From Bordetella parapertussis (GTDB lineage: Bacteria > Pseudomonadota > Gammaproteobacteria > Burkholderiales > SG8-41): a DNA stretch of 33,690 nt. Position 1 is the stretch's first letter, and each line of letters starts with the position of its first letter. Made by a program: the position numbers and the translations under genes. A model generated the notes under the pieces. That model saw only the letters and a program-made list of their open reading frames with translations, was not told the DNA's origin and ran no database searches. Below are positions 1-8,552 of this stretch, one piece after another. The stretch is taken from positions 1 to 33,690 of the forward strand of contig CAMAYE010000012.1 of assembly GCA_945862135.1 (NCBI GenBank). Reading direction: 5' to 3'.

Positions 1-2103
1 GTCGAGGTTGGGCATTACCAGCAAATTCGCTGCGCCCTTCAGACGGTTGTCAGGCAGCGCGCGCAGGCGGATGTCTTCGGACAGCGCCATGTCGCCCTGC
101 ATCTCGCCTTCAACTTCGAGTGTCGGATCAAGCTGCATCACCAGTTCCAGCGCACGGCGCATTTTCTGCGCGGTGGCGCTGTCGCTGCCGCCGAAGCTGG
201 AGTGCGACAGCATCGCGGCTTTCGGCGTCACACCAAAGCGGCGGATCTCTTCGGCAGCGAGGATGGTCGATTCGGCGATCTGCTCGGCGGTCGGATCAAA
301 CGTGACATAGGTATCGCAGATGAACACCGTGCCCTTGGGCAGCAGCAGCGTGTTCATAGCCGAATAATGGTTCACACCGGGGCGGCGGCCGATGACCTGG
401 TCAATCAAACGGAGGTGGCGACCGTATTGCCCGAGGACACCGCAGAGCATCGCATCGGCATCGCCCATGTGCAGCATCATCGCGCCGATCAGTGTCGGCC
501 GGCGGCGCATGTCGAGCTTGGCCAGTTCCGCGGAAATGCCCTTGCGTTTGGTCAGGCGGTGATATTCAGTCCAGTAGTCGCGGTAGCGCGGATCGTTGTT
601 GGGATCAATGACCACGTAATGCTTGTCGCGCTGCAGCCGCAGTCCGAGGCGCTCGATGCGCGTCTCGATGACATTCGGACGGCCGATCAGGAACGGACGT
701 GCGAGGCCTTCATCAACCACCTGCTGCGCCGCGCGCAGGAAACGTTCTTCCTCGCCTTCGGCATACACCACACGCTTCGGCGATTTCTTCGCCGCAGCGA
801 ACACCGAACGCATGATGTGGCCAGACTGGTAAACAAAGCGGTTGAGGCGATCTTTGTAGGCGTCGAAGTCGGTGATCGGCCGCGTCGCCACACCGCTGTC
901 CATCGCGGCCTTGGCCACAGCCGGCGCGACGTGTTCGATCAGGCGCGGATCAAAAGGTTTGGGGATCAGGTAGTCAGCGCCGAACTTCAGGTCCTGCTCG
1001 CCGTAGGCGGCGGCGACGATGTCCGACTGCTCAGCCTGGGCCAGCGCGGCAATCGCGTTGACCGCGGCGATTTCCATTTCGCGGTTGATGGTGGTCGCGC
1101 CGACATCCAATGCGCCACGGAAAATGAACGGGAAGCACAACACGTTGTTGACTTGGTTCGGGTAATCCGAACGGCCCGTGGCCATCACCGCATCCGGGCG
1201 CACTTCTTTCACCAGCTCGGGCAGGATTTCCGGTTCCGGATTGGCCAGCGCGAGGATCAGCGGACGGTCCGCCATCTGCTTGACCATCTCCGGCTTGAGC
1301 ACCTTGCCCGCTGACAGGCCAAGGAAGGCATCGGCGCCGGCCATCACGTCGCCGAGCTGGCGCGCATCGGTTTCAATGGCGTAACGCGCCTTGTCGTGGT
1401 CCATCAGTTCGGCACGGCCCTTGTAGACCACGCCGACGATGTCGGTGACGGTGATGTTTTCTTTTTTCAGGCCCAGCGATACCAGCAGATCCAGACAGGC
1501 CAATGCCGCGGCGCCCGCGCCGGACACCACGAGCTTGATTTTGGAAATGTCCTTGCCGACAACCTTGAGCCCGTTGGTGAAGGCGGCGCTGACGGTGATC
1601 GCGGTGCCGTGCTGGTCATCATGGAACACGGGGATCTTGCAGCGCTTGCGCAATTCGCGCTCGACGATGAAACACTCCGGCGCCTTGATGTCTTCGAGAT
1701 TGATGCCGCCGAAAGTCGGTTCCAGCGCGGCAATGACTTCCACCAGCCGGTGCGGATCCTGTTCGTTGATTTCGATATCGAAGACGTCGATGCCGGCAAA
1801 CTTCTTGAACAGCACCGCCTTGCCTTCCATCACCGGCTTCGAGGCCAGCGGCCCGATGTTGCCAAGGCCCAGCACGGCAGTGCCGTTGGTGATGACGGCC
1901 ACCAGATTGCCGCGCGCCGTGTAATTGCTGACTTCAGCAGGATGGGCGGCAATTTCTTCGCAGACTTTGGCGACGCCGGGGGTGTAGGCCAGCGCGAGGT
2001 CGCGCTGATTGACCAGCCCCTTGGTCGGCGTGACGGCGATCTTGCCCGGCACGGGATAACGGTGATATTCGAGGGCTGCTTTGCGCAGTTGCTCTTCAGG
2101 CAT
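1..2103 (-). CDS. maeB: NADP-dependent malic enzyme with C-terminal phosphotransacetylase domain (3' end outside window)
   Basis: This enzyme decarboxylates malate to pyruvate, producing NADPH. The reading frame is open from ATG at 2103 to the window edge, giving 701 codons; the family is about 750-760 residues, so only the last ~50-60 are missing. The N-terminal malic domain shows the [18 protein letters not shown] region, then the NAD(P)-binding part with [16 protein letters not shown] and the stretch [12 protein letters not shown]. The second half (from about [15 protein letters not shown]) is the phosphate acetyl/butyryltransferase-like domain that regulates MaeB-type enzymes. The gene is divergent from the binding-protein gene at 2353. 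A TATAAT hexamer lies on the minus strand at 2161-2166, but no good -35 accompanies it. Fusion architecture and family are clear; cofactor preference is inferred from the MaeB class. Confidence 0.93.
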   Translation of the reverse strand, partial: MPEEQLRKAALEYHRYPVPGKIAVTPTKGLVNQRDLALAYTPGVAKVCEEIAAHPAEVSNYTARGNLVAVITNGTAVLGLGNIGPLASKPVMEGKAVLFKKFAGIDVFDIEINEQDPHRLVEVIAALEPTFGGINLEDIKAPECFIVERELRKRCKIPVFHDDQHGTAITVSAAFTNGLKVVGKDISKIKLVVSGAGAAALACLDLLVSLGLKKENITVTDIVGVVYKGRAELMDHDKARYAIETDARQLGDVMAGADAFLGLSAGKVLKPEMVKQMADRPLILALANPEPEILPELVKEVRPDAVMATGRSDYPNQVNNVLCFPFIFRGALDVGATTINREMEIAAVNAIAALAQAEQSDIVAAAYGEQDLKFGADYLIPKPFDPRLIEHVAPAVAKAAMDSGVATRPITDFDAYKDRLNRFVYQSGHIMRSVFAAAKKSPKRVVYAEGEEERFLRAAQQVVDEGLARPFLIGRPNVIETRIERLGLRLQRDKHYVVIDPNNDPRYRDYWTEYHRLTKRKGISAELAKLDMRRRPTLIGAMMLHMGDADAMLCGVLGQYGRHLRLIDQVIGRRPGVNHYSAMNTLLLPKGTVFICDTYVTFDPTAEQIAESTILAAEEIRRFGVTPKAAMLSHSSFGGSDSATAQKMRRALELVMQLDPTLEVEGEMQGDMALSEDIRLRALPDNRLKGAANLLVMPNLD

Positions 2104-2352
2104 TGCGGAATCCGCCTTTCGGAAAATTCGTTCACGCAGCCTCTGCTGCGCGGGAGCGGGATTATACCGTAGCCCCCTTACCCGCCCGGTTTGCGGAACG
2201 TTGACTATTTCCGCACTACGAAGAAGCACCACACTCGAGGAAGCACCGGCGCAGTGCCGACAACAGGCAGGCCGCGCCGCAATTACCGCTGTAACGGCCC
2301 TGAAACACTGTGGCACAGGAATTGCAGCGTGGGCATGCAGGAGATCGCGCCC

Positions 2353-3363
2353 ATGAAATTAATGACATTCCACCGTTCACTCCCGATCACGGAGCGCCTT
2401 ATTCGCGCAGCGCTGTGCCTGATCGTCTTCGCAGTGCTGGCTGTATCGCCACTGTTCGCCGCTGATTTCCCGAAAAAACCGGTACGCTTGATCATTCCCT
2501 TCCCGCCGGGCGGCGCCTCTGATTACGTCGGCCGCGCCGTGGGCCAGTCTTTATCGGAGATGTGGGGGCAAACCGTTGTCGTCGATAACCGCGGCGGCGC
2601 CGGCGCCACCATCGGCACCGGTCTGGTGGCGAAAAGCCCGCCCGACGGTTACACGCTGCTGATGGGCGTCAACGCCGGTGTGGTCATCGCACCCAGCGTG
2701 TATCCCGATCTTCAATACGATCCGCGAAAGGACCTGATGGCACTGTCCTCGTTTGCGCTGTCGCCGCAGTTGCTGGTGGTCACCAACGGCCTGCCGGTGA
2801 AATCGGTCAAGGAATTGATTGCGCTCGGCAAGGCCAAGCCCGGCCAATTGTCCTATGCCTCTTCCGGCAACGGCGCGTTGCCGCATCTTGCCGCAGCGAT
2901 GTTCAACATGATGACCGGCATCAATGCCGTGCATGTGCCGTACAAGGGCAGCGGCCCGGCCCTGCCCGACCTGATCGCGGGGCGCACCCAATACATGATC
3001 GACATCATCGTTTCGGCATTGCCGCAGGTGCAGAGCGGGAAATTGCGCGCGCTGGCGGTCACCACCACCAAACGTTATCCCACGCTGCCGGAAATCCCGA
3101 CGGTTGCCGAAAACGGATTGCCCGGATACGAGGCTGCGCAGTGGTATGGCCTGTTCGCGCCGGCGGGAACGCCGGGGCCGGTCAGCAAAAAAATCGAGGC
3201 CGACGTCGCGAAACTGATGGACAACAAAACTTTACGCAGCGGTCTGTCGCAGCGCGGTGCGGAAATGATGTATGGTAATTCCGTGCAGTTTTCTGCAGTG
3301 GTCAAACAGGACATCGAAAAATGGGCGAAGGTGGTCAAGGAGACCGGCGCCCGCGCCGACTGA
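2353..3363 (+). CDS. Bug/TctC family tripartite tricarboxylate-type solute-binding protein
   Basis: A periplasmic receptor of the tripartite tricarboxylate transporter (TTT) family, expected to bind a carboxylate ligand that cannot be named from sequence. The 336-residue protein begins with a positively charged segment and a hydrophobic core (about residues 17-35), with likely signal-peptidase cleavage after LFA near residue 36. The mature start has the family pattern FPKKPVRLIIPFPPGGASD, followed by VVDNRGGAGATIG and later VPYKGSGPALPDLIAGR. I chose ATG 2353 because AGGAG lies at 2339-2343 and the signal peptide follows immediately; the frame stays open upstream. No TctA/TctB membrane partners lie in the window, which is normal for the greatly expanded Bug families of betaproteobacteria. 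The hpxZ gene follows after 36 nt. Confidence 0.92.
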   Translation: MKLMTFHRSLPITERLIRAALCLIVFAVLAVSPLFAADFPKKPVRLIIPFPPGGASDYVGRAVGQSLSEMWGQTVVVDNRGGAGATIGTGLVAKSPPDGYTLLMGVNAGVVIAPSVYPDLQYDPRKDLMALSSFALSPQLLVVTNGLPVKSVKELIALGKAKPGQLSYASSGNGALPHLAAAMFNMMTGINAVHVPYKGSGPALPDLIAGRTQYMIDIIVSALPQVQSGKLRALAVTTTKRYPTLPEIPTVAENGLPGYEAAQWYGLFAPAGTPGPVSKKIEADVAKLMDNKTLRSGLSQRGAEMMYGNSVQFSAVVKQDIEKWAKVVKETGARAD

Positions 3364-3399
3364 AGCGCAGATTTGCGGATTGAGGATCAAGGGGGAGCC

Positions 3400-3765
3400 G
3401 TGGAAATCAATATTCCGGATGTCGTTGCGGAAGTCACCGCCGCATTCGATCGGTACGAGCAGGCGCTGGTCAACAACGACGTCGCGGTGCTGGATGAACT
3501 GTTCTGGCACAGTCCGCACACGGTGCGTTACGGCGCCGGCGAACTGCTCTACGGCCATGAAGAAATCGCGCGCTTCCGTTCGGCACGGTCTCCGACGGGA
3601 CTGGCGCGGACTGTGCAACGCACGGTCATCACCACCTTCGGCCGCGACTGCGCCACCGCCAGCATCCACTTCGACCGCGGCGGACGCATCGGGCGGCAGA
3701 TGCAGACCTGGGTGCGCCTGCCCGAGGGTTGGCGCGTAGTGGCCGCCCATGTGAGCATGATGTAG
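3400..3765 (+). CDS. hpxZ: HpxZ / AtzH-like NTF2-fold protein
   Basis: A 121-residue SnoaL/NTF2-like protein of the AtzH/HpxZ type. In other bacteria these accompany amidase-type enzymes of oxalurate or s-triazine breakdown. Diagnostic stretches are [54 protein letters not shown] and [21 protein letters not shown] chose GTG 3400 (residues [12 protein letters not shown]) because it aligns with the usual family N-terminus and AGGGG lies 5 nt upstream; a TTG at 3373 would add nine unconserved residues. No amidase (AtzE/HpxW) is adjacent, so its partner must be elsewhere or its role differs. The stop codon lies at the first bases of a MITE-like element, so the last residues may have been set by that insertion. 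Confidence 0.82.
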   Translation: MEINIPDVVAEVTAAFDRYEQALVNNDVAVLDELFWHSPHTVRYGAGELLYGHEEIARFRSARSPTGLARTVQRTVITTFGRDCATASIHFDRGGRIGRQMQTWVRLPEGWRVVAAHVSMM

Positions 3766-3924
3766 AACCCGTCTCAAAAACGCCTGCGCTTGTCAGGACT
3801 GCGTTGCCCGCTGCGGTTCTCCCGCCTCATCATCCCAAGTCTTACCATCACGGTAATGTCTCGTCGAAGCCTCGCGGGCGCCTGGTCCCGACTGCGCTCG
3901 GCAGGTTTTTGAAACGGGTTCTAG
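3763..3924. mobile_element. MITE-like element with ~24-bp imperfect terminal inverted repeats
   Basis: The left end (3763-3787) begins TAGAACCCGTCTCAAAAAC and the right end (3901-3924) is GCAGGTTTTTGAAACGGG followed by TTCTAG. The right end is the reverse complement of the left apart from one substitution and one inserted base. The 162-bp element encodes nothing recognisable and contains no transposase. The ends start and finish with TA, as expected for TA-targeting (IS630/Tc1-like) non-autonomous elements; this family link is inference. The TAG stop codon of hpxZ is formed at the left end. No second copy was noticed in the window. Confidence 0.6.
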
Positions 3925-3949
3925 CCGCGCGGCCTTTGTGCTAACGTTG

Positions 3950-3975
3950 CGCTGCTTTTTTGCAGCGTTGTTTTG
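3950..3975 (+). terminator. Possible intrinsic terminator upstream of pip
   Basis: A 6-bp stem CGCTGC / GCAGCG (3950-3955 and 3962-3967) with a six-T loop is followed by TTGTTTTG. It lies between hpxZ plus the inverted-repeat element and the pip start at 4003, so it could end the upstream transcript. The stem is short, so this is tentative. Confidence 0.4.
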
Positions 3976-4002
3976 CTGACTTAATACCGCAACGTAAATT
4001 CC

Positions 4003-4968
4003 ATGGCCCAAGCTTCTTCCGGCGTGCGCGCCGAACTTTATCCCGAGATCGAACCCTACAACGCCGGCATGCTCACGCTCGACGGCCGGCATCGCATGTA
4101 TTTCGAGGAGTCGGGCAATCCCAAGGGCGCACCGGTGCTGTTCCTGCACGGCGGCCCGGGCGCCGGTGCAGCACCGTCGCATCGCCGTTTTTTTGATCCG
4201 GCGCATTACCGCATTGTCATTTTCGACCAGCGCGGCGCGGGACGTTCAACACCGCTGGGCGAGATCACCGACAACACGACACCGCTGCTGGTCGCCGACA
4301 TTGAAAAACTGCGTGAGCATCTCGGCATCAAACAATGGCTGGTGTTCGGCGGCTCCTGGGGCAGCACGCTGGCGCTGGCCTATGCGGAATTCCATCCTGA
4401 GCGCTGCACCGGGCTGATCCTGCGCGGCATTTTCCTGTGTCGCAAAAGCGAGATCGACTGGTTCCTTTACGGCCTGCGCAATATTTTTCCGGAAGCGTGG
4501 CGCGCGTTCACTGATCCGATTCCCGCAGCGGAACGCGGCGACCTGCTCACGGCCTATCACCGCCGGCTGACTGATCCCGATCCGGCGGTGCATTTGCCGG
4601 CGGCCCGCGCCTGGGGCATCTATGAAGGTTCGTGTTCGACGTTGCTGCCGAGCCCGGAAACCGTGGCCTACTTCGCCGGAGATGTGGTGTCGCTCGGACT
4701 CGCGCGCATCGAAGCGCATTATTTCAAGCACGATATTTTCCTGCCGGAAAATTCACTGCTCGCCAATGTCGATCGCATCCGCAAGATTCCGGGTGTGATC
4801 GTGCAGGGCCGTTATGACGCAGTCTGCCCCATCGTGTCGGCCGACGATCTGCACCGCGTCTGGCCTGAAGCGGAGTACCACATCATTCCCGATGCCGGCC
4901 ATTCGGCATGGGAGCCCGGCATCTGCGCAGCGCTGGTCCGCGCCTGCGAACAATTCAAAAAACTTTAA
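4003..4968 (+). CDS. pip: Proline iminopeptidase (alpha/beta hydrolase, S33)
   Basis: A cytoplasmic serine peptidase that removes N-terminal proline from peptides. The 321-residue protein has the oxyanion motif HGGPGAG (49-55), DQRGAGRS (75-82), and the nucleophile elbow GGSWGS with catalytic Ser118. The other triad residues are Asp272 in GRYDAVCP and His300 in GHSAWEPG. Length matches the family (about 310-320). The start ATG 4003 is followed by the typical LYPEIEPYNAGML N-terminus. The next gene, an FAH-family enzyme, begins 30 nt downstream in the same direction, so the two may be co-transcribed. The cap-domain segment ARAWGIYEGSCSTL matches the usual AW..WEG..STL region with Tyr replacing the second Trp. 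Confidence 0.94.
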   Translation: MAQASSGVRAELYPEIEPYNAGMLTLDGRHRMYFEESGNPKGAPVLFLHGGPGAGAAPSHRRFFDPAHYRIVIFDQRGAGRSTPLGEITDNTTPLLVADIEKLREHLGIKQWLVFGGSWGSTLALAYAEFHPERCTGLILRGIFLCRKSEIDWFLYGLRNIFPEAWRAFTDPIPAAERGDLLTAYHRRLTDPDPAVHLPAARAWGIYEGSCSTLLPSPETVAYFAGDVVSLGLARIEAHYFKHDIFLPENSLLANVDRIRKIPGVIVQGRYDAVCPIVSADDLHRVWPEAEYHIIPDAGHSAWEPGICAALVRACEQFKKL

Positions 4969-4998
4969 TAACATTCAACATCATCAAGGGAGAATGCA

Positions 4999-5913
4999 AT
5001 GAAACTGGTCACCTACTCCGCGGGCAAACGCGCCCCGTCCACCATCGGTGTCATCGCCGCTGACGGCAGCATCATCGATCTCGCGACCGCCGCGAAAAAG
5101 GCGCGCGTCAAACTGCCCTTCGCCGCCAATGACATGATCGGCCTGGTCACCGCCGGCAAAAGCGGCCTCGCGCTGGTGAAAAAAGCGATTACCGGCGTGA
5201 AAACCGGCCACCACAAAATGAACAAGATCACGCTTCACGCGCCGATTCCGCGTCCGCGCAAAAACGTGTTCTGCGTCGGCTGGAACTATGTCGAGCATTT
5301 CGAGGAAGGCGCGAAGGCTCGTCCGCATGTGACGGAACTGCCCAAGCACCCGGCCTTCTTCACCAAGCAGCCGCTGTCGGTGAACAGCCCCTACGGTGAA
5401 GTGCCCTCGCACCCCGGCGTCACCGAAAAGCTCGACTGGGAAGTCGAAATGGCCGTCGTCATCGGCAAGCCCGGCCGCAACATCAAGGAAGCCGATGCGA
5501 TGAAACACATCTTCGGCTACATGATCGCCAACGACGTGTCGGCGCGCGAAGTGCAGCGCCAGCACGGCCAGCAGTGGTTCAAGGGCAAGAGCCTCGACGG
5601 CCACTGCCCGATGGGCCCGTGGATCACCACGGCGGATGAAGTCAAAAACCCGCAGAACCTGCGCATCACCTGCCGCGTCAACGGTGTGACCAAGCAGGAT
5701 TCGAACACCAGCTATATGTATTTCAAGATTCCGCGCCTGCTTGCCGAACTCTCGGCCGGTCTGACGCTGGAATCGGGCGACCTGTTCCTGACCGGCACCC
5801 CCGCCGGCGTCGGCCATGCGCGCAACCCGCCGGAATTCATGAAGGCCGGCGACATCCTCGAAACGGAAGTCGAGGGTCTGGGCCTGCTGCGCAACAAGAT
5901 CGGCGCCAAATAA
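4999..5913 (+). CDS. Fumarylacetoacetate hydrolase (FAH) family protein
   Basis: A metal-dependent hydrolase, decarboxylase or isomerase of the FAH superfamily, which acts on 2-oxo or 1,3-diketo acids from aromatic and related catabolism. The 304-residue protein has an N-terminal FAH domain (about 1-80) and the catalytic barrel with FCVGWNYVEH (91-100). Metal ligands are in WEVEMAVVIG (Glu148, Glu150) and IANDVSARE (Asp179), followed by WFKGKSLDGHCPMGPWI and the C-terminal FLTGTPAGVG. AAGGGAGAA lies just upstream of ATG 4999. The substrate is not predictable. It is followed at 98 nt by a TauD-type dioxygenase, which suggests a short catabolic operon with pip in front. Confidence 0.9.
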   Translation: MKLVTYSAGKRAPSTIGVIAADGSIIDLATAAKKARVKLPFAANDMIGLVTAGKSGLALVKKAITGVKTGHHKMNKITLHAPIPRPRKNVFCVGWNYVEHFEEGAKARPHVTELPKHPAFFTKQPLSVNSPYGEVPSHPGVTEKLDWEVEMAVVIGKPGRNIKEADAMKHIFGYMIANDVSAREVQRQHGQQWFKGKSLDGHCPMGPWITTADEVKNPQNLRITCRVNGVTKQDSNTSYMYFKIPRLLAELSAGLTLESGDLFLTGTPAGVGHARNPPEFMKAGDILETEVEGLGLLRNKIGAK

Positions 5914-5947
5914 GCCGGCAACCGCAGTAAAAACGTTTCCGCAATAT

Positions 5948-5972
5948 GGCCGCTGCGTTGAGTGCAGCGGCC
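5948..5972 (+). repeat. Perfect 9-bp hairpin between FAH and TauD-like genes
   Basis: GGCCGCTGC (5948-5956), loop GTTGAGT, GCAGCGGCC (5964-5972). No T-tract follows, so it is not a standard terminator. It may stabilise or process an FAH-TauD mRNA. Confidence 0.6.
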
Positions 5973-6011
5973 GGGCGGCGTAGCATGGCCCCTCTGTCTG
6001 GAGGAACCCCC

Positions 6012-6908
6012 ATGGATACACCGCAAAAAAACAATGTCACCGTCATCCCCACCGGCGCTGCGCTCGGCGCCGACGTGGTGGGTATCGACCTGTCGAAACC
6101 GCTGTCGGATGAAACCTTCCGCCAGATCGAAGATGCCTGGCACACGCATCTGGTGCTGCGCTTCCGCGGCCAGCAACTCGATGACCCCGCACTGCTCGCC
6201 TTCGGCCAGCGCTTCGGCGAACTGGATTCAGCGCCGATCCATGCCGGCAAGGACGTGGTCAATCCCTTCCCGCAGATCACCGTAATGTCGAACATCAAGG
6301 TCGACGGCAAACCCATCGGCAACCTCGGTCACTACGAAGCCGTGTGGCATACCGACATGTCATACAACGACTTGGCACCGATCGGCAGCCTGCTCTATTC
6401 ACTGGAAGTACCACCCGCCGGCGGCAACACCGGATTCTCGAATATGTACAAGGCCTGGGACACACTGCCCGATGCATTGAAAAAGCAGGTGCTCGGCCGC
6501 TTCTGCCGCCACGACTCCAGCCGCAACAGCGCCGGTGAACTGCGCAAGGGTTTTGCTGAAGTGAGCGACCCGCGCGATGCGCCGGGTGCGATGCATCCGC
6601 TGGTGCGCACGCACGAAAAAACCCACCGCAACTGCCTGTTCCTCGGCCGCCGCCACAATTCCTACGTGATTGGCCTGCCACTCGACGAAAGCGAAGACCT
6701 GCTCAATCAGCTATGGGCACACGCCACCAAAGCGGAATTCGAGTGGTATCAGGTGTGGAAAGTCGGTGATTTGGTGATGTGGGACAACCGCTGCGCGATG
6801 CATCGTCGCGATGCTTTTGATCCGGAGTCGAGAAGGTTGATGCACCGGACACAGATTAAAGGTGGAAAGCCGTTCTTTGATCCCAAAACCCTGGATCTGC
6901 GGGCTTAA
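6012..6908 (+). CDS. TauD/TfdA family 2-oxoglutarate/Fe(II)-dependent dioxygenase
   Basis: A non-haem iron oxygenase of the taurine dioxygenase / 2,4-D dioxygenase family; it couples oxidation of an organic substrate to decarboxylation of 2-oxoglutarate. The 298-residue protein carries the HxD...H facial triad: WHTDMSY (His113, Asp115) and CAMHRRD (His264). Arg275/Arg279 near the C-terminus are placed to bind 2-oxoglutarate. ATG 6012 is chosen because GGAGGA lies at 6000-6005 with a 6-nt spacer; the frame is open further upstream but lacks a ribosome binding site. It follows the FAH-family gene and is closed by a strong terminator, so it is probably the last gene of that transcript. The substrate is unknown; TauD, TfdA or another activity cannot be separated by eye. 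Confidence 0.9.
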   Translation: MDTPQKNNVTVIPTGAALGADVVGIDLSKPLSDETFRQIEDAWHTHLVLRFRGQQLDDPALLAFGQRFGELDSAPIHAGKDVVNPFPQITVMSNIKVDGKPIGNLGHYEAVWHTDMSYNDLAPIGSLLYSLEVPPAGGNTGFSNMYKAWDTLPDALKKQVLGRFCRHDSSRNSAGELRKGFAEVSDPRDAPGAMHPLVRTHEKTHRNCLFLGRRHNSYVIGLPLDESEDLLNQLWAHATKAEFEWYQVWKVGDLVMWDNRCAMHRRDAFDPESRRLMHRTQIKGGKPFFDPKTLDLRA

Positions 6909-6929
6909 AACTTCAGGCCCTGAAATACA

Positions 6930-6957
6930 AACGCCGGTTTAATCCGGCGTTTTTTTT
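6930..6957 (+). terminator. Intrinsic terminator after the TauD-like gene
   Basis: AACGCCGG (6930-6937), loop TTTAAT, CCGGCGTT (6944-6951), then a run of T to 6957. Its right arm and T-run are also the last codons and stop of the opposing PhaM-like gene, whose stop TAA is at 6941-6939. Confidence 0.9.
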
Positions 6958-7217
6958 ACGCTGTCCGCCGCAGCCTTGCCCGCTGCCTGCAAACTTTCCA
7001 GCCCCGCACGCTGCATCTCCAGCGTCTTGATGGTCATCTGCACAAAGCCGGTGTTCATCGTCAGCCAGGTTTCAACGGCTTTGAGTTCGGCGATTTTTTT
7101 GTCGAGATCTTCGACATTCATCGTCGGCGCAATCATGCCGGGAATGGGGAAGCCCATGGGGTTCCACATCTTCTGCATGAACTCGAAAAAATCCTTGGGC
7201 ATTTCCTGCTCGGCCAT
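6939..7217 (-). CDS. PhaM-like polyhydroxyalkanoate granule-associated protein
   Basis: A 92-residue protein resembling the PhaM family, which in Ralstonia-type bacteria links polyhydroxybutyrate granules to the synthase and the nucleoid. The conserved core is APTMNVEDLDKKIAELKAV followed by ETWLTMNTGFVQMTIKTLEM (residues 30-69), a likely amphipathic or coiled-coil helix. The N-terminus (KDFFEFMQKMWNPMGFPIPG) is the usual short hydrophobic lead. The C-terminus is short and lacks the long lysine/alanine-rich DNA-binding tail of full PhaM. ATG 7217 has a GGGAG upstream. It lies 39 nt after the cyclophilin-like gene, so it probably belongs to the transglycosylase transcript. Family assignment is from pattern recognition. 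Confidence 0.75.
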   Translation of the reverse strand: MAEQEMPKDFFEFMQKMWNPMGFPIPGMIAPTMNVEDLDKKIAELKAVETWLTMNTGFVQMTIKTLEMQRAGLESLQAAGKAAADSVKKTPD

Positions 7218-7256
7218 GGCGTGCTCCCGTTGGGTGTGCAGCCATTATAGGGGTCG

Positions 7257-7628
7257 TCAGGCCGCTTCGATGCGGATCGTGTCGCCGTCTTTTGCAGTGT
7301 TCAGCGCCGAGGCGTCGCCGCGGATGCGGCCGAGCACGCTGCAGGGGCTGACCAGACGGCATTCATCGCCGTGTGATGCGGGGGTGCGGCCCCAGGGCAG
7401 TGCCAGTGCACTGCCGTTAACCCAGAAACAGACGGTGCCGGGTTCAACAACCTGTTGCGCGCCCGGCTCAAGCGCGGCTTTTATCGGCAACGTGAAATAG
7501 ACTTCATCGCCCCAGGTGTTGACGATCGACTCGCAGGGCAATGCGGCCAGCAGCTTGTCGACCGTCGGCCCCGGGTTCAGGTCGGCAATGACCGAACCCG
7601 CGGGCCAGACGATGCGGATGCCGGCCAT
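7257..7628 (-). CDS. Cyclophilin-like fold protein (TM1367 type)
   Basis: A 123-residue protein of the small cyclophilin-like family typified by Thermotoga TM1367; its function is not established. Recognisable features are LLAALPCESIVNTWGDEVYF (residues 27-46), VVEPGTVCFWVNGSALALPWG, TPASHGDE and the terminal IRGDASALNTAKDGDTIRIE. ATG 7628 begins 12 nt after the stop of the transglycosylase gene, suggesting co-transcription with it. No signal peptide is present, so it should be cytoplasmic. Confidence 0.82.
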   Translation of the reverse strand: MAGIRIVWPAGSVIADLNPGPTVDKLLAALPCESIVNTWGDEVYFTLPIKAALEPGAQQVVEPGTVCFWVNGSALALPWGRTPASHGDECRLVSPCSVLGRIRGDASALNTAKDGDTIRIEAA

Positions 7629-7640
7629 GCCGTCCGTGGA

Positions 7641-8408
7641 TTACTCGCCGAGGGGGGAATCGGCGTGGCGTGACGCGACGCGGACGCGCTGCACCAGCCG
7701 CGGCGCGGTCGGCGCCGGTTCGGCCAGTGCGGCCACCACCTGCTGCTGGCGCTGCTTCTCGCCCAGCACCTGGTTGGTATAGGTGTCGTTCTCGTCGCCC
7801 AGCGCACCCGCATACATCTGCAGGGCGATGCCGACGTTGCCGGTACGGGCCAGGTATTCCTTGAGAATCCGGGTGCCGACACGGATGTTCGATTCCGGAT
7901 CGAATACCGCCTTTTCACCGCCGAACTTCGCCAGCTTGTCGCCGTGGAATTTCGGGATGATCTGCATCAGACCCTTGGCGCCGACCACGCTTTCAGCGAT
8001 CGGGTTAAAGCGGGACTCGACAGCAATCACCGCCATCACCAGCAGCGGGTCGAGACCGACCTTGGCGCCTTCGGCATGGGCGATGCGGACGAAGTCCAGC
8101 GTCAGTTCCTGCGCGACCTTGTAGCGCTTGGCCAGATACTCGGCCAGGGCCACGTGGCGGGCATCTTCGGGCTTGACGACGACTTCTTCCGGCTGCGCCA
8201 GTACGCGAGCGGAAATGGCATTCGCTTCGCTTTGCACGACAGCCAGGGCAGACTCCATGAGCTGGACGCCGTAACGTTCGTGCAACAGCAGGATCAGGGC
8301 GGAAAAACTGGCCAGAAAAACAGCCAGGGTGAGGATCTTGCGGAGCCGCGGCAGCGATTCTGCCGGACGGTCCGTCGGGGATAGTGCTGAAATCGATTTT
8401 GCAAACAC
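7641..8408 (-). CDS. Membrane-anchored lytic transglycosylase (SLT domain)
   Basis: A peptidoglycan-cleaving enzyme acting on the periplasmic side. The 255-residue protein has a single hydrophobic segment (about 25-42, a signal anchor), then an SLT family 1 domain from about residue 105. Catalytic Glu131 lies in AVESRFNP; the other motifs are GAKGLMQIIP (143-152), ESNIRVGTRILKEYL and QMYAGALGDE (197-206), with GALGDE replacing the usual YN-type end of the motif. The tail after ~220 is disordered and basic. The start is GTG 8408, with AGGAGG at 8420-8415 six nucleotides upstream. That site lies inside a hairpin in the leader. The cyclophilin-like and PhaM-like genes follow closely. Confidence 0.88.
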   Translation of the reverse strand: MFAKSISALSPTDRPAESLPRLRKILTLAVFLASFSALILLLHERYGVQLMESALAVVQSEANAISARVLAQPEEVVVKPEDARHVALAEYLAKRYKVAQELTLDFVRIAHAEGAKVGLDPLLVMAVIAVESRFNPIAESVVGAKGLMQIIPKFHGDKLAKFGGEKAVFDPESNIRVGTRILKEYLARTGNVGIALQMYAGALGDENDTYTNQVLGEKQRQQQVVAALAEPAPTAPRLVQRVRVASRHADSPLGE

Positions 8409-8546
8409 GCAAAACCTCCTTTCGGGTTTGCGCCTACGCTTCGAGCGGGGCGCAACATCTGTGTTACCTCGCTACGGTAACGGGTGTCTCCATTAGGACT
8501 GCGTTCAGCCCCTGACCACTACAGGTTGTGGGCTACTCAAAAAAAC
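8409..8546 (-). promoter_or_regulatory. Structured 5' leader of the lytic transglycosylase gene (candidate cis-regulatory RNA)
   Basis: From the predicted start of transcription near 8546 to the GTG at 8408 there are ~138 nt with successive hairpins. They are 8507-8511/8530-8534 (AGCCC/GGGCT); 8463-8468/8476-8481 (GTTACC/GGTAAC, 7-nt loop); 8430-8434/8449-8453 (GCGCC/GGCGC, with an inner CGCT/AGCG); and 8408-8416/8425-8432, which pairs over the AGGAGG ribosome binding site and the first base of the GTG start. The last two hairpins share bases 8430-8432, so they are partly exclusive. I do not recognise a known riboswitch family. Confidence 0.5.
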
Positions 8547-8552
8547 TGGCCA

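Noticed and set aside
202-1314. A long plus-strand ORF (370 codons) opposite maeB; similar long ORFs lie opposite nrdA, pilR and ispB.
   Set aside because: These are antisense shadows of GC-rich genes whose sense frames match known families throughout.
8409-8546. The leader hairpin with GTAGCGAGGTAAC looked like part of a cyclic-di-GMP (GEMM) riboswitch.
   Set aside because: The order of the elements and the tetraloop-receptor pair do not fit; only a short stretch is similar. Kept as an unassigned structured leader.
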